From: Bradyrhizobium diazoefficiens
GTDB taxonomy: Bacteria > Pseudomonadota > Alphaproteobacteria > Rhizobiales > Xanthobacteraceae
Direction: 5' to 3'
DNA length: 64,000 nucleotides
NCBI RefSeq assembly: GCF_016599855.1
Contig: NZ_CP067041.1
Span: 4,154,001-4,218,000 of the forward strand
The notes under the pieces were generated by a model. The model was not told the origin of the DNA. It ran no database searches and saw only the letters and a list, made by a program, of their open reading frames with translations. Shown here one piece after another: positions 8,842-18,282 of the stretch (positions are counted from its first letter, which is position 1; each line of letters opens with the position of its first letter). The translations under genes were made by a program, and so were the position numbers.

Positions 8842-10431
8842 TCACTTTGCAGGCGAGGTCTCGTCGACCCAGAGCTCCTCGGCGTTCTGATGGGTCAGCT
8901 CCGTCGGGTTCAGCTGAATTCCGTGAAGCCAGGGCTGCACGGCCATGACCGCCTTGTTGTAGTTGAAGAACCAGACCGGCGCCTCCTCATAGAGCAGCGC
9001 ATTGGCCTTTTGCAGCAGTTGGGTGCGCTTTGCCGCATCGTCGGCCTGCCCTGCCTCATCGAGGATTTTGTCGAATTCGGCGTTCTTGAAATTCATGTAG
9101 TTGCAGGCCGGTTGCGGCGTCGACGAGTGGAAGCATTTGAGCGCCGCGAGGGGATCCGGGCCGCTCTGCTGGGAATAAATAAAGGCCTGGTAGTCGCCGG
9201 TGCGAACCACTTCCGCCAGCACCGCGGTCTCGACCTGCTTGACCTTCGCCTTGATGCCGACCCTGTCCAGCATCGGGATGACGGCCGAGACGATCGGCAG
9301 GCCCCAGCTCTCGTTCTGGCTGGTGGTCCATTCGAATTCGAAGCCCTGGGGATAGCCGGCCTCCGCGAGCAGCTGCTTGGCTTTGGCGGGATCGAAGGGA
9401 TAGGGCTTCATGGTCTTGTCGTAGGCCGGCGAGGTCAGTGGGAGCCAGCTGGTGGCACGATAGGCCTTGCCCTTGACCAGCTTGTTGATGATCAGGTCGG
9501 TATCGATCGCATAGTTGATCGCCTGCCGGACGCGCTTGTCGGCGAACGGCTTGAAGGCGGGATTCATCCCCATGTAACGCGTGAAGACCTCGGCGACCTC
9601 GACGATGGTGCCCTTGAGGTTGGGATCGGCCTGATAGGCGACATATTGCGCCGGCCCGAGCACCGAAGTGTCGATCTCCTTGTTACGGAAGGCGACGTCG
9701 CGCGCCGCGGCCTCACCCATGATCGAGACGATGACCTTGTCGGCATAGGGCTTGCCGGGCTTGTAGAACCGGTCCCACCGCTCCAGGACAATGCGCGATC
9801 CCGGCACGTGCTCGACGAATTTGAACGGTCCAAGACCAATCGGATGCTGGATGAAGCTGTCCTTGGCGGCCTCGTCGGCGGGATAGATCGAGGTCAGCGC
9901 GGTGAAGAAGTAGAAGCCGGGATCGACCTTCTCAGTCAGCTTCATCTCGACGGTGAAGTCGTCGATCTTCTTCAGACCGGAGATTTCCTTGGCCTGGCCC
10001 TTCTCGACCGCGGCCGCGCCCTCGATGATGCGAACAAAACGCGCGCCCGGATAGGCCTTGGTGCCGTCCATGATGCGGTTGTAGGTCCAGATGACGTCGT
10101 CGGCCGTCATCTTGCGGCCATTGTGGAAATAGGCGTCGTCGCGCAGTTTGAAAGTGTAAACGAGACCTCCGCCCGAGACCACGACCTCCTTGGCCAGCTC
10201 CGGGACCGGCTTGCCTTCCGCGGAATTCCAGATGTAGAGCGAACGATGCAGCGCCTTGGCGTAGATCTCGTCCTGGGCACGCTGGGTGGTGTGAATGTCC
10301 AGGCTGGTGAAACTCGAGCCATAGGGCGCGGTCATGCGGATGGTTCCGCCCTTGCGCGGGGTCTGGGCCTCCGCTGATCCAGCGAGCGCCAGACCTAAAG
10401 CGGCAACGATCGCGATCATCCTGAACATCAT
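8842..10431 (-). CDS. dppA: Peptide ABC transporter substrate-binding protein
   Basis: This 529-residue family 5 extracellular solute-binding protein starts with a signal peptide (MMFRMIAIVAALGLALAGSA, cleavage near AEA-QTP). The mature protein includes the family features GGTIRMTAPYGSSFTSLDIH and RDDAYFHNGRKMTADDVIWT at about residues 95-115. It ends with ELWVDETS. The start was set at ATG 10431, four bases behind a GGGGGA motif. It leads the five-gene operon, and captures the solute in the periplasm. Peptide versus other substrate is undetermined. Confidence 0.9.
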   Translation of the reverse strand: MMFRMIAIVAALGLALAGSAEAQTPRKGGTIRMTAPYGSSFTSLDIHTTQRAQDEIYAKALHRSLYIWNSAEGKPVPELAKEVVVSGGGLVYTFKLRDDAYFHNGRKMTADDVIWTYNRIMDGTKAYPGARFVRIIEGAAAVEKGQAKEISGLKKIDDFTVEMKLTEKVDPGFYFFTALTSIYPADEAAKDSFIQHPIGLGPFKFVEHVPGSRIVLERWDRFYKPGKPYADKVIVSIMGEAAARDVAFRNKEIDTSVLGPAQYVAYQADPNLKGTIVEVAEVFTRYMGMNPAFKPFADKRVRQAINYAIDTDLIINKLVKGKAYRATSWLPLTSPAYDKTMKPYPFDPAKAKQLLAEAGYPQGFEFEWTTSQNESWGLPIVSAVIPMLDRVGIKAKVKQVETAVLAEVVRTGDYQAFIYSQQSGPDPLAALKCFHSSTPQPACNYMNFKNAEFDKILDEAGQADDAAKRTQLLQKANALLYEEAPVWFFNYNKAVMAVQPWLHGIQLNPTELTHQNAEELWVDETSPAK

Positions 10432-10648
10432 GTGTCCCCCAACAATGCAGGTAGTCCGATCAGGGATTTGATCATTCGCGGCCTGTCGAATGCAAGCTTC
10501 GTTTTTGCGCGACCGGTTCCGCAAACGCGGCACTTCACGAGATATCGGCGGCAGGTTGCATCCCCAGCGATGCAAGCGGCCGATTGACGCAGTGCGTCAT
10601 GGAGTGACGAGGAGCAGCGAAGATGTTTCGCGATTCCCGCAACCAGGC

Positions 10649-11938
10649 TCAGCCGGTGAGCTCCGGCTGCCAGTCCCGCAGCTTTCGCGCGGCGCCGACG
10701 ACGTCGGCGATCGTCCGAAACGCCGCCGCCTCCACCATCATCGCGCGTGCGAGCCGCACGGCGCGGGATTCGCTGACGGCGCGCTGCTTCGGGTCCTCGA
10801 TCAACTCGAAGTCGATATTGTGGGCGAGGCCGAAGATCCGGCGGATGGTCTTGGCGGCGGCGAAGCCGACCGTATCCGTGAACAGCCGCTGCATGTAGGC
10901 CTGCCGCTCGACCTCGAGCCGCGCCGCGCCCTTCTCGCCTGCGAAGAGCGAAGCCGGATAGGCATCGCCGCCGGCCTCCGATCGCCAGAGGTCGAGGAAT
11001 TTGCGGGCGAAACCGCCCCAGACCTGCTCGACGGTCTCCAGCACCCAGCTTTCGAATTCACGCCGCTCGCCCGGCGCGCGCTCGTGGCCGGCAGAGGCAA
11101 AATAGGCCATCAGGAGGTTCGCCAGCACCGCGCCGACATCGAATCCCATCGGGCCATAGAACGCGAATTCGGGGTCGATCACGCACGTCTGCCCCTCCGT
11201 CACCATGATCGAGCCCGTGTGGAGATCGCCATGGATCAGTGCCTCAGGGCTCGCCATGAATTTCAGCTTCAGGCGGGAGATCGCGACATGCAGCTCCATA
11301 TCATCGCGCAAGGACGCTGCGAGACCATCAAGATGCGGCGCGGTCCAGCGGTTCTGCTCGGCGACGCGATAGGGATCAGTGAAGATCAGATCCTCGGTGA
11401 TCTTGCACAGCGCATGGTTGCCGGCGAAGGCCGCGATGGCCTCCTTCTTCTCGGCGGCTGTGAGCGCGAGGTCGGAGCTGAAGAACAGCGTCCGCGCCAT
11501 GAAGGTGGTGATGTCATCGGCGAAGCGCGGATATTGCGTCGCCGCGACCAATCCCTTGCGCATGATGATGTGTGGTTCGAGCAGCTCCATCGCCGTGAGG
11601 GCCAGCGTCTCGTTGTGATGCAGCAAGGCCGGCACGAGGCCGGGTGCGAGCCGGGCCTGCCGGGACAGCGCGAGATATTCATAGTGCGCCCGCGACAGCG
11701 GCAACGGCCAGCTCTCGCCGACGAGGCGGACGTAGGGCAGCGCCTGCTTCACCGCGATGCCGCCGCGGTCGCCCTTGACGATGAAAACGAGGTTGAGATT
11801 GCCGTCGCCGACCTCGGTGATCGACCAGGAGACCGGCTCGGCGCCGAGAAGCGCGGCGGTGTCGGGCAGGCCAGCGAGATAGTCCCGCAAGGCCGCCTCA
11901 TGCAGAATCCGATAGTCCCCCGTCCCGCTCCCTGTCAT
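10649..11938 (-). CDS. mtnK: 5-methylthioribose kinase
   Basis: This enzyme phosphorylates 5-methylthioribose to the 1-phosphate in the methionine salvage pathway. The 429-residue protein has the aminoglycoside-phosphotransferase fold. It shows VGDGNLNLVFIV and IAVKQALPYVR near residues 45-70, the catalytic loop HGDLHTGSIMV, and the metal-binding DPEFAFYGPMGFD. These are diagnostic for MtnK. No other methionine-salvage gene lies in the window. It is separated by 217 bases from the transporter operon, in which no gene was seen. Confidence 0.93.
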   Translation of the reverse strand: MTGSGTGDYRILHEAALRDYLAGLPDTAALLGAEPVSWSITEVGDGNLNLVFIVKGDRGGIAVKQALPYVRLVGESWPLPLSRAHYEYLALSRQARLAPGLVPALLHHNETLALTAMELLEPHIIMRKGLVAATQYPRFADDITTFMARTLFFSSDLALTAAEKKEAIAAFAGNHALCKITEDLIFTDPYRVAEQNRWTAPHLDGLAASLRDDMELHVAISRLKLKFMASPEALIHGDLHTGSIMVTEGQTCVIDPEFAFYGPMGFDVGAVLANLLMAYFASAGHERAPGERREFESWVLETVEQVWGGFARKFLDLWRSEAGGDAYPASLFAGEKGAARLEVERQAYMQRLFTDTVGFAAAKTIRRIFGLAHNIDFELIEDPKQRAVSESRAVRLARAMMVEAAAFRTIADVVGAARKLRDWQPELTG

Positions 11939-11971
11939 GACGATCCCATCCCATACGCAGGGGCCGGATCG

Positions 11972-12116
11972 CTACTCCCGCTCCAGGAAGCTCGAGCCGA
12001 TCTCGGCCTTTCTTTTGTCGGATCGTAATCACAATAAACGCCGTCCGCCACCAGCGTGTAGCTGGCGCTGACGGTGTATTTGCCTGGCTTGACCGAGTTC
12101 AGCCCGATCACCCTCC
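11972..12116 (-). pseudogene. Possible gene remnant encoding a beta-rich fragment
   Basis: On the minus strand the sequence reads VIGLNSVKPGKYTVSASYTL, then VADGVYCDYDPTK. After an apparent one-base slip it continues KAEIGSSFLERE and a stop at 11972-11974. The even amphipathic pattern and clean stop look like a real protein tail, but there is no proper start and the frame is broken. Alternatively this is chance coding in GC-rich DNA. No family recognised. Confidence 0.3.
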
Positions 12117-12133
12117 CGAAGGGAGAGGTGAAA

Positions 12134-12409
12134 CTAAAACGGCATGCCCATCAATTTCGACAGCCGCTCGATCGAGAGATAGCCGGCGTGATAGGCGGCG
12201 AGGCCTGCGGCAAAAATGAGCGCCGAAATGATCGTGGTCCAGACCAGCTTGCGTCGCATGCCGGTCAGGATCGGCGCACCGGGATCGGTGCCCGGCGCAC
12301 CGGCACCATCCTCGTGCTGGCTGCGTATGCCGAAGGGCAGCGTCAGGAACAGCGCGAGCCACCAGATGACGAAGTAGATCGCGAACCCGGTCGAGATTTG
12401 GTAGGCCAT
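12134..12409 (-). CDS. DUF1467 family membrane protein
   Basis: This 91-residue protein has two hydrophobic segments (about residues 5-26, FAIYFVIWWLALFLTLPFGI, and 57-75, TIISALIFAAGLAAYHAGYL). The motif LPFGIRSQHE between them is typical of the DUF1467 family of alphaproteobacterial inner-membrane proteins, whose role is unknown. It follows the epimerase gene by 11 bases, and the two genes are commonly adjacent in this group, which suggests co-transcription. Confidence 0.85.
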   Translation of the reverse strand: MAYQISTGFAIYFVIWWLALFLTLPFGIRSQHEDGAGAPGTDPGAPILTGMRRKLVWTTIISALIFAAGLAAYHAGYLSIERLSKLMGMPF

Positions 12410-12420
12410 GGTCCGGCCCT

Positions 12421-12825
12421 CTATGCCTGCTCGATTTCGACCAGCGCGCCCGAAAAATCCTTCGGATGCAGGAACAGCACCGGCTTGCCGTGGGCGCCGA
12501 TCTTCGGCACGCCGTCGCCGAGCACCCGCGCGCCCTCCTTCACCAAGATGTCGCGCGAGGCGATGATGTCGACGACCTCGTAGCAGACGTGGTGGATGCC
12601 GCCGTCGGCGTTGCGCTCGAGGAACTTTGCGATCGGCGAAGTCTCGCCGAGCGGCTCGATGAACTCGATCTTGGTGTTGGGCAAGGTCGCGAACACGGTG
12701 GTGACGCCGTGCTCGGGCAATGCAACGGCTTCCGAAATCTCAGCCCCGAACGCCGCGCCGTAGATCTTCGCAGCTTTGACAGCGTCCCTGGTCGCGATCG
12801 CGACGTGGTTGAGGCGACCGAGCAT
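12421..12825 (-). CDS. mce: Methylmalonyl-CoA epimerase
   Basis: This enzyme interconverts (2R)- and (2S)-methylmalonyl-CoA in propionate breakdown. The 134-residue protein is of the glyoxalase/VOC fold: metal-binding His in LNHVAIATRD near the N-terminus, then GGIHHVCYEVVDI, and the C-terminal Glu in GALVEIEQA. ATG 12825 was chosen because GGGAGA lies 6 bases upstream; the longer open frame is an extension into the intergenic gap after RNase J. It is probably in the same transcript as rnj and the DUF1467 gene. Confidence 0.93.
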   Translation of the reverse strand: MLGRLNHVAIATRDAVKAAKIYGAAFGAEISEAVALPEHGVTTVFATLPNTKIEFIEPLGETSPIAKFLERNADGGIHHVCYEVVDIIASRDILVKEGARVLGDGVPKIGAHGKPVLFLHPKDFSGALVEIEQA

Positions 12826-12836
12826 GTGCTTCTCCC

Positions 12837-14507
12837 TTAGACTGTCAGCACGTGTACCAGACAGGGGGGCTTTTTGCCCCAATGTTCGTTGATGACGGCC
12901 CGGACGGCGCGTCGCACCGATTCCGCCAGCGCATCGAAATCCCTGCGGCGCGCCTTCGGCAGGCCCTCGATGGTGGACATCACGGCATCGAAGACGATGT
13001 CGTCGAGGGGCTCGCCCGCCCGGTTCTTCTCGGGGATGCCGACCAGATCGACCTCGGGCTCATCGACAAGCTCGCCCTGCGCGGTCATGGCGATGGCGAC
13101 GAAGGCGCAGCCGGAGAACGCCAGGCGGCGGCGCTCGATCACCGCGCGGGATTTTGAATCCTCCAGGATGGTGCCGTCCTTGTAGAGCCGGCCGGACGGC
13201 ACCTCTCCGATCACGCCGGGATCGCCGGGGCCGAGCTTCACGAGATCGCCGTTGCGAATGACCAGGACACGCGGCACGCCGGCGGCACGCGCGAGTTTGG
13301 CGTGCTCGTTCAGGTGTAGGGCTTCGCCATGAACGGGGATCAGGAGCTGCGGCTTCACCCAGGAGATCATGTCGCGCAGCTCGTCGCGGCGCGGATGACC
13401 GGAGACATGGACCAGATGGTCGCGGTCGGTAAGGACCTCGACGCCCTGCAGCACCAGATTGTTGATGATCGAGCCGACCGCCTTCTCGTTGCCGGGAATG
13501 GTGCGCGAGGAGAAGATCACGCTGTCGCCGCGGTTGAGCGTGATCTCGGGATGATCATCATTGGCGATGCGGGCCAGCGCGGCGCGGGGCTCGCCCTGGC
13601 TGCCGGTGCAGAGCGCCAGCACCTTGTCCTGCGGCAGATGGCCGTAGACCTCGGGCGAGCGGAAATTCTGCACGCCATCGAGAAAGCCGGTCTCGCGCGC
13701 GACCTGCACCACGCGCTCCATGGCACGGCCGACCACGACGACCTCGCGATCGGCGGCCTTTGCGGCATCGGCCACGGCCTTGATGCGGGCGACGTTGGAG
13801 GCAAAGGTCGTGACTGCGACGCGACCCTTGGCGGCCTTCACCAGCTCGATGATGGTCCGCGCAACCTCGGCCTCGGAAGGCGAGCGACCGTCGCGCACTG
13901 CATTGGTGGAATCGCCGATCAGGGCGAGCACGCCCTCCTCGCCGAGCTCGCGCAGCCGCTTTTCGTCGGTCGGTCGGCCCAGCGTCGGGGTCGGGTCGAT
14001 CTTCCAGTCACCGGTGTGCAGCACCGTGCCGACTTCGGTGTGGATCGCGAGCGCATGCGCTTCCGGAATCGAATGCGCGACCGGGATGAACTCGACGTTG
14101 AACGGGCCGACATCGATCCGTCCGCCTGAGGGGACCACGGTGACCGGGATCTTCGGCGCGTTGCGCTCGGCGGCGCATTTGGCCTCGAACAGCGCCGCGC
14201 TGAACTGCGTGGCGTAGATCGGGCATTTCAGCCTGGGCCAGAGGTCGATGATGGCGCCGAAATGATCCTCATGGGCGTGGGTCAGCACCAGCCCTATCAG
14301 GTTCTTTCGCTCCTTCTCCAGGAAGCTGATATCCGGCATGATCAGGTCGATGCCGGGCAGATGCTCCTCGTCGCCGAAGGAGACGCCGAGATCGACTGCC
14401 AGCCAGGACCGCTGTTGGCGGTTGCCGAGACCGTAGATCGACAGGTTCATGCCGATCTCGCCGACGCCGCCGAGCGGCGCAAACACCAGTTCGTCGGGCT
14501 TCGCCAT
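12837..14507 (-). CDS. rnj: Ribonuclease J
   Basis: This metallo-beta-lactamase/beta-CASP ribonuclease of 556 residues acts in RNA decay and rRNA/mRNA 5' processing. The zinc motif LTHAHEDHFGA is at about residues 77-87. GDWKIDPTP, the beta-CASP region and HVSGHPRRDEL then IPVHGEALHLNEHA are all present. The start ATG at 14507 shares one base with the birA stop (TGATG). A GTG three bases upstream is less likely. It lies downstream of nuoN and birA, an order common in alphaproteobacteria. Confidence 0.93.
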   Translation of the reverse strand: MAKPDELVFAPLGGVGEIGMNLSIYGLGNRQQRSWLAVDLGVSFGDEEHLPGIDLIMPDISFLEKERKNLIGLVLTHAHEDHFGAIIDLWPRLKCPIYATQFSAALFEAKCAAERNAPKIPVTVVPSGGRIDVGPFNVEFIPVAHSIPEAHALAIHTEVGTVLHTGDWKIDPTPTLGRPTDEKRLRELGEEGVLALIGDSTNAVRDGRSPSEAEVARTIIELVKAAKGRVAVTTFASNVARIKAVADAAKAADREVVVVGRAMERVVQVARETGFLDGVQNFRSPEVYGHLPQDKVLALCTGSQGEPRAALARIANDDHPEITLNRGDSVIFSSRTIPGNEKAVGSIINNLVLQGVEVLTDRDHLVHVSGHPRRDELRDMISWVKPQLLIPVHGEALHLNEHAKLARAAGVPRVLVIRNGDLVKLGPGDPGVIGEVPSGRLYKDGTILEDSKSRAVIERRRLAFSGCAFVAIAMTAQGELVDEPEVDLVGIPEKNRAGEPLDDIVFDAVMSTIEGLPKARRRDFDALAESVRRAVRAVINEHWGKKPPCLVHVLTV

Positions 14508-15313
14508 CACGCAGCTCCCACCGAACGGGCCGTGCCGAAGAACACCTCGCCTGCCGCGATCGGCACAAGCCGCCCCTCCGCGGTGCGGACGATCAGGCAG
14601 CCGGTGTCATCGATCGTGTCAAAAATGCCGTCCAGGATCATGGCTCCCGTGTTGATCGCGACCGGCTCGCCGAGGCCGGCGGCGCGCCCCAGCCAGAGTT
14701 TTCGGATTTCAGCAAAGCCGCGGCCATTGTCCCAGATGCCGCGGAACTCGACCCAGGCATCCGACAGGGCCGAGAACAACTCTTCCGCGCTGATCTGGAC
14801 CCCCAGCGCCGCCAGCGATACGGCCGGCGTCGGCGTGCCCTCGGGCGCCGCCACGACGTTGGTGCCGATGCCAACGACGATGGCCAGCCGATCGCCGACG
14901 GCTTCGGCCTCAAGGCCGATGCCGACGAGCTTCTTGCCGTTGGCGAGGACGTCGTTCGGCCATTTCAGGGTGTATCGGGGCCGGTCGGGCCCGAGCCGTA
15001 GCGCGGCCTCCAAACTGACCTTCTCAAGAGCGGCTTCCTCCGCGAGCCCCGCGGCGAAGCCGATCGTGGCGGCCACCGCAGGCGCGACGTCCACGACCTC
15101 GAGCACGCTGGCGGCGAGATTGCCGCGCGGCGAGATCCAGGCGCGCTGGCGCCGGCCGCGGCCGGCCGTCTGCTCTGAAGTGACGAACCAGATCGGGCCG
15201 CGCTCGCCGGTGCGGGCGCTTTCAATCGCATCCGTGTTGGTCGAGCCCGTCCGCTCCGAAGCTGCGAGCTTGTAGCCCGCCGCAATTGCACGAGAACCGA
15301 GCGCGAACCCCAT
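14507..15313 (-). CDS. birA: Biotin--[acetyl-CoA-carboxylase] ligase
   Basis: This enzyme attaches biotin to the biotin carboxyl carrier protein. The 268-residue protein has GSTNTDA near residue 25, the biotinyl-AMP loop TAGRGRRQRAW, LKWPNDVLANGKKLVGIG and VGIGTNV, all catalytic-domain motifs. It lacks an N-terminal winged helix, so it is the monofunctional type without the repressor function of the E. coli protein. It sits one base behind nuoN and overlaps rnj. Confidence 0.93.
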   Translation of the reverse strand: MGFALGSRAIAAGYKLAASERTGSTNTDAIESARTGERGPIWFVTSEQTAGRGRRQRAWISPRGNLAASVLEVVDVAPAVAATIGFAAGLAEEAALEKVSLEAALRLGPDRPRYTLKWPNDVLANGKKLVGIGLEAEAVGDRLAIVVGIGTNVVAAPEGTPTPAVSLAALGVQISAEELFSALSDAWVEFRGIWDNGRGFAEIRKLWLGRAAGLGEPVAINTGAMILDGIFDTIDDTGCLIVRTAEGRLVPIAAGEVFFGTARSVGAA

Positions 15314-15314
15314 C

Positions 15315-16751
15315 CTAGAACAGCGACTTGGCGGCGGCGGAGGCGACGCTCACCACCGGACCCGCGAACAACGCGAACAGGATGTTGAACAGGCCTGCGA
15401 CCGCCAGCACCGTTTTGACCTCGACGCGCACCGGATCGACCTGGCCAGCCGGCTCGTCGAAATACATCGTCTTGACGATGGTGAGATAGTAGTAGGCGCC
15501 CACGACGCTGGAGAGCACGCCGATCACGGCGAGCGTGAACAAATTCGCCTTGATGGCGGCGACGAAGACGTACCATTTGGCGAAGAAGCCGGCGAGCGGC
15601 GGAATGCCGGCGAGCGAGAACAGCAGCATCGCGAACATGAAGGCCAGCAGCGGATTGGTCCGCGACAGGCCGGCGAAATCGCTGATCTGCTCGACGGCCT
15701 GGCCGTTGCGCTTCATGGCGAGGATGATCGAGAACGAGCCGAGCGTCATCGCGACATAGATCACGATGTACATCAGCACACCCTGCGCGCCCTCGACGGT
15801 GCCGGCGGCAAGGCCAACCAGGGCAAAGCCCATATGGCCGATCGAGGAGTACGCCATCAGGCGCTTGATGTTGCTCTGCCCGATTGCGGCAAACGAACCC
15901 AGCGCCATCGAGGCGATCGCGACGAACACCAGGATCTGCTGCCACTGCGAGACGATGCCGGGGAATGCGGTGAGCGTGACCCGGGTGAAGACAGCGAGCG
16001 CGGCGACCTTCGGTGCCGAAGCGAAGAAGGCGGTCACCGGGGTTGGGGCGCCCTCATACACGTCCGGCGTCCACATGTGGAACGGCACGGCTGAGACCTT
16101 GAAGCAGAGGCCGGCGAGCAGGAACACCAGGCCGAAGACGAGGCCGACATTCGAGACGGTAGCCGCGGTTGCGATCCCGGCAAAACTGACCGTGCCGGTG
16201 AAGCCGTAGATCAGCGAGGCACCGTAGAGCAGCATACCCGAGGACAGCGCGCCCAGCACAAAGTACTTCAGGCCGGCTTCGGTCGATTTGGCATTGTCGC
16301 GGTTCGAGGTCGCCACGACGTAAAGCGCGAGCGACATCAGCTCGAGGCCGAGATAGAGCGAGATCAGATCGCCGGCCGAAATCAGCACCATCATGCCGAG
16401 CGTCGAGAGCAGTACCAGGATCGCATATTCGAAGATCCGCCGCGACGGGTCGGCCAGGAACTCGGTCGACAGGATCAGCGTCACCGCCGAGCCGATCAAA
16501 GCGAGGATCTTCATGAAGCGGGCGAAATCGTCGACGATGAAGCTGCCGCCAAACGTCACCTGCTTGCCTCCGGGCAGCATGTATTCGAGCACGCCGACCG
16601 TGATAAGGAGCACGACCGCCAGCGTGGTGACCGTGCTGGTGGTCCCCTGCCCGCGATAGGCGCCGAGCATCAGAAGCGCCATGGCACCGATCGCGAGCAC
16701 GAGTTCGGGCAGCACCGGCGCCAGTTGATAACCTGCAGTCGTAAAGCTCAT
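15315..16751 (-). CDS. nuoN: NADH-quinone oxidoreductase subunit N
   Basis: This 478-residue antiporter-like subunit of the Complex I membrane arm has about 14 hydrophobic helices. It shows [20 protein letters not shown] and [20 protein letters not shown], the conserved proton-channel region with key Lys residues. The start is ATG 16751. It is the last nuo gene, 22 bases after nuoM, and is followed by birA. Confidence 0.96.
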   Translation of the reverse strand: MSFTTAGYQLAPVLPELVLAIGAMALLMLGAYRGQGTTSTVTTLAVVLLITVGVLEYMLPGGKQVTFGGSFIVDDFARFMKILALIGSAVTLILSTEFLADPSRRIFEYAILVLLSTLGMMVLISAGDLISLYLGLELMSLALYVVATSNRDNAKSTEAGLKYFVLGALSSGMLLYGASLIYGFTGTVSFAGIATAATVSNVGLVFGLVFLLAGLCFKVSAVPFHMWTPDVYEGAPTPVTAFFASAPKVAALAVFTRVTLTAFPGIVSQWQQILVFVAIASMALGSFAAIGQSNIKRLMAYSSIGHMGFALVGLAAGTVEGAQGVLMYIVIYVAMTLGSFSIILAMKRNGQAVEQISDFAGLSRTNPLLAFMFAMLLFSLAGIPPLAGFFAKWYVFVAAIKANLFTLAVIGVLSSVVGAYYYLTIVKTMYFDEPAGQVDPVRVEVKTVLAVAGLFNILFALFAGPVVSVASAAAKSLF

Positions 16752-16773
16752 GGCGATATCCTGACCTGCCCGA

Positions 16774-18282
16774 TCAATGGAGCAGTGCGGCGGCTTTCAC
16801 GGCCGTCACAGCGGTGTTGTAGTTGTTGACGAGTTGCTGAACCGAAGCAGCCGATATGTCGAGCACCGGCTTCGGATAGACGCCGAACAGGATCGTCAGT
16901 GCGATCATCGGGAACAGCGTCACGCATTCGCGCAAGGTGAGATCCTTCATGCTCGCCAGCGACGGCTTGACCAGCGTGCCGAACACGACCTTGCGATAGA
17001 GCCAGAGCGCGTAGGCGGCCGACAGGATCACGCCCGTCGTGGCGAAGAACGCGGTCGGGATCGAGACCTTGAAGGTGCCGAGTAGCGTCATGAACTCGCC
17101 GACGAAACCGGATGTCCCGGGCAGGCCGACATTGGCCATGGTGAAGACCATGAAGGTCAGCGCGTAGAGCGGCATCCGGTTGACGAGGCCGCCATAGGCC
17201 GCGATCTCGCGGGTGTGCAGGCGGTCATAGACGACGCCGACGCAGAGGAACAGCGCGCCGGAGACGATGCCGTGCGAGATCATCTGGAACATGCCGCCGG
17301 CGACGCCCTGCATCGTGCCAGCGAAGATGCCCATGGTGACGAAGCCCATATGCGCCACTGAGGAGTACGCGATCAGCTTCTTCATGTCCTCCTGCATCAA
17401 GGCCACCAGCGAGGTGTAGATGATGGCAATGGCCGAGAGCGTGAAGATCAACGGCGCGAAGTCATGCGAGGCCAGCGGGAACATCGGCAGCGAGAAGCGC
17501 AGGAAGCCGTAGCCGCCCATCTTCAACAGGATTGCGGCGAGGACCACGGAGCCCGCGGTCGGCGCCTCGACGTGTGCGTCCGGGAGCCAGGTGTGCACCG
17601 GCCACATCGGCATCTTCACTGCGAACGAAGCGAAGAACGCCAGCCACGCCCAGGTCTGCAACGACCGCGGCACGGCGGTGTGCATCAGGGTCGGGATGTC
17701 GGTGGTGCCGCCGTTCCAGTATAGCGCCATGATGGCGAGCAGCATCAAGACCGAGCCGAGCAGCGTGTAGAGGAAGAACTTGAATGACGCGTAGACCCGA
17801 CGCGGACCGCCCCAGACGCCGATGATCAGGAACATCGGGATCAGGCCGCCTTCGAAGAACAAATAGAACAGCACGAGATCAAGCGCCGAGAAGGTGCCGA
17901 CCATCAGCGTTTCCAGGATCAGGAACGCCATCATGTATTCGCGGACGCGGTTGGTGATCGCCTTCCAGCTCGCGATGATGCAGAACGGCATCACGGCGGT
18001 GGTGAGGATCACCAGCGGCAGCGAAATGCCATCGACGCCCATGTGGTACGTGATGCCGGTGGCGAGCCAGTTCGCCTTCTCGACGAACTGGAAGTCGGCA
18101 TTGGCAGGATCGAAGCGCAGCACCAGGATCACCGACACCGCGAAGGTGATCAGCGTGGTCCACAGCGCGATCCAGCGCGAATTGCGCTTGGCCGCCTCAT
18201 CATCGCCGCGGCTCAGATAAACGATCAACGCGCCGACCAGCGGCAGGAACGTCGTTACCGAAAGGATGGGCCAGGTTGTCAT
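16774..18282 (-). CDS. nuoM: NADH-quinone oxidoreductase subunit M
   Basis: This 502-residue antiporter-like proton-translocating subunit has [14 protein letters not shown] at about residues 80-95, the conserved Glu near [17 protein letters not shown], and [20 protein letters not shown]. The start ATG at 18282 shares a base with the nuoL stop (TAATG); an open frame reaching further upstream only shadows nuoL. Membrane arm of Complex I. Confidence 0.96.
   Translation of the reverse strand: MTTWPILSVTTFLPLVGALIVYLSRGDDEAAKRNSRWIALWTTLITFAVSVILVLRFDPANADFQFVEKANWLATGITYHMGVDGISLPLVILTTAVMPFCIIASWKAITNRVREYMMAFLILETLMVGTFSALDLVLFYLFFEGGLIPMFLIIGVWGGPRRVYASFKFFLYTLLGSVLMLLAIMALYWNGGTTDIPTLMHTAVPRSLQTWAWLAFFASFAVKMPMWPVHTWLPDAHVEAPTAGSVVLAAILLKMGGYGFLRFSLPMFPLASHDFAPLIFTLSAIAIIYTSLVALMQEDMKKLIAYSSVAHMGFVTMGIFAGTMQGVAGGMFQMISHGIVSGALFLCVGVVYDRLHTREIAAYGGLVNRMPLYALTFMVFTMANVGLPGTSGFVGEFMTLLGTFKVSIPTAFFATTGVILSAAYALWLYRKVVFGTLVKPSLASMKDLTLRECVTLFPMIALTILFGVYPKPVLDISAASVQQLVNNYNTAVTAVKAAALLH

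Noticed and set aside
8839..10377. Long open frame (512 codons) opposite the substrate-binding protein gene
   Set aside because: Shadow; no motif, no ribosome site, and the sense gene is well supported.
10490..12028. Long open frame (512 codons) opposite mtnK
   Set aside because: Shadow of mtnK; composition typical of antisense to GC-rich coding DNA.
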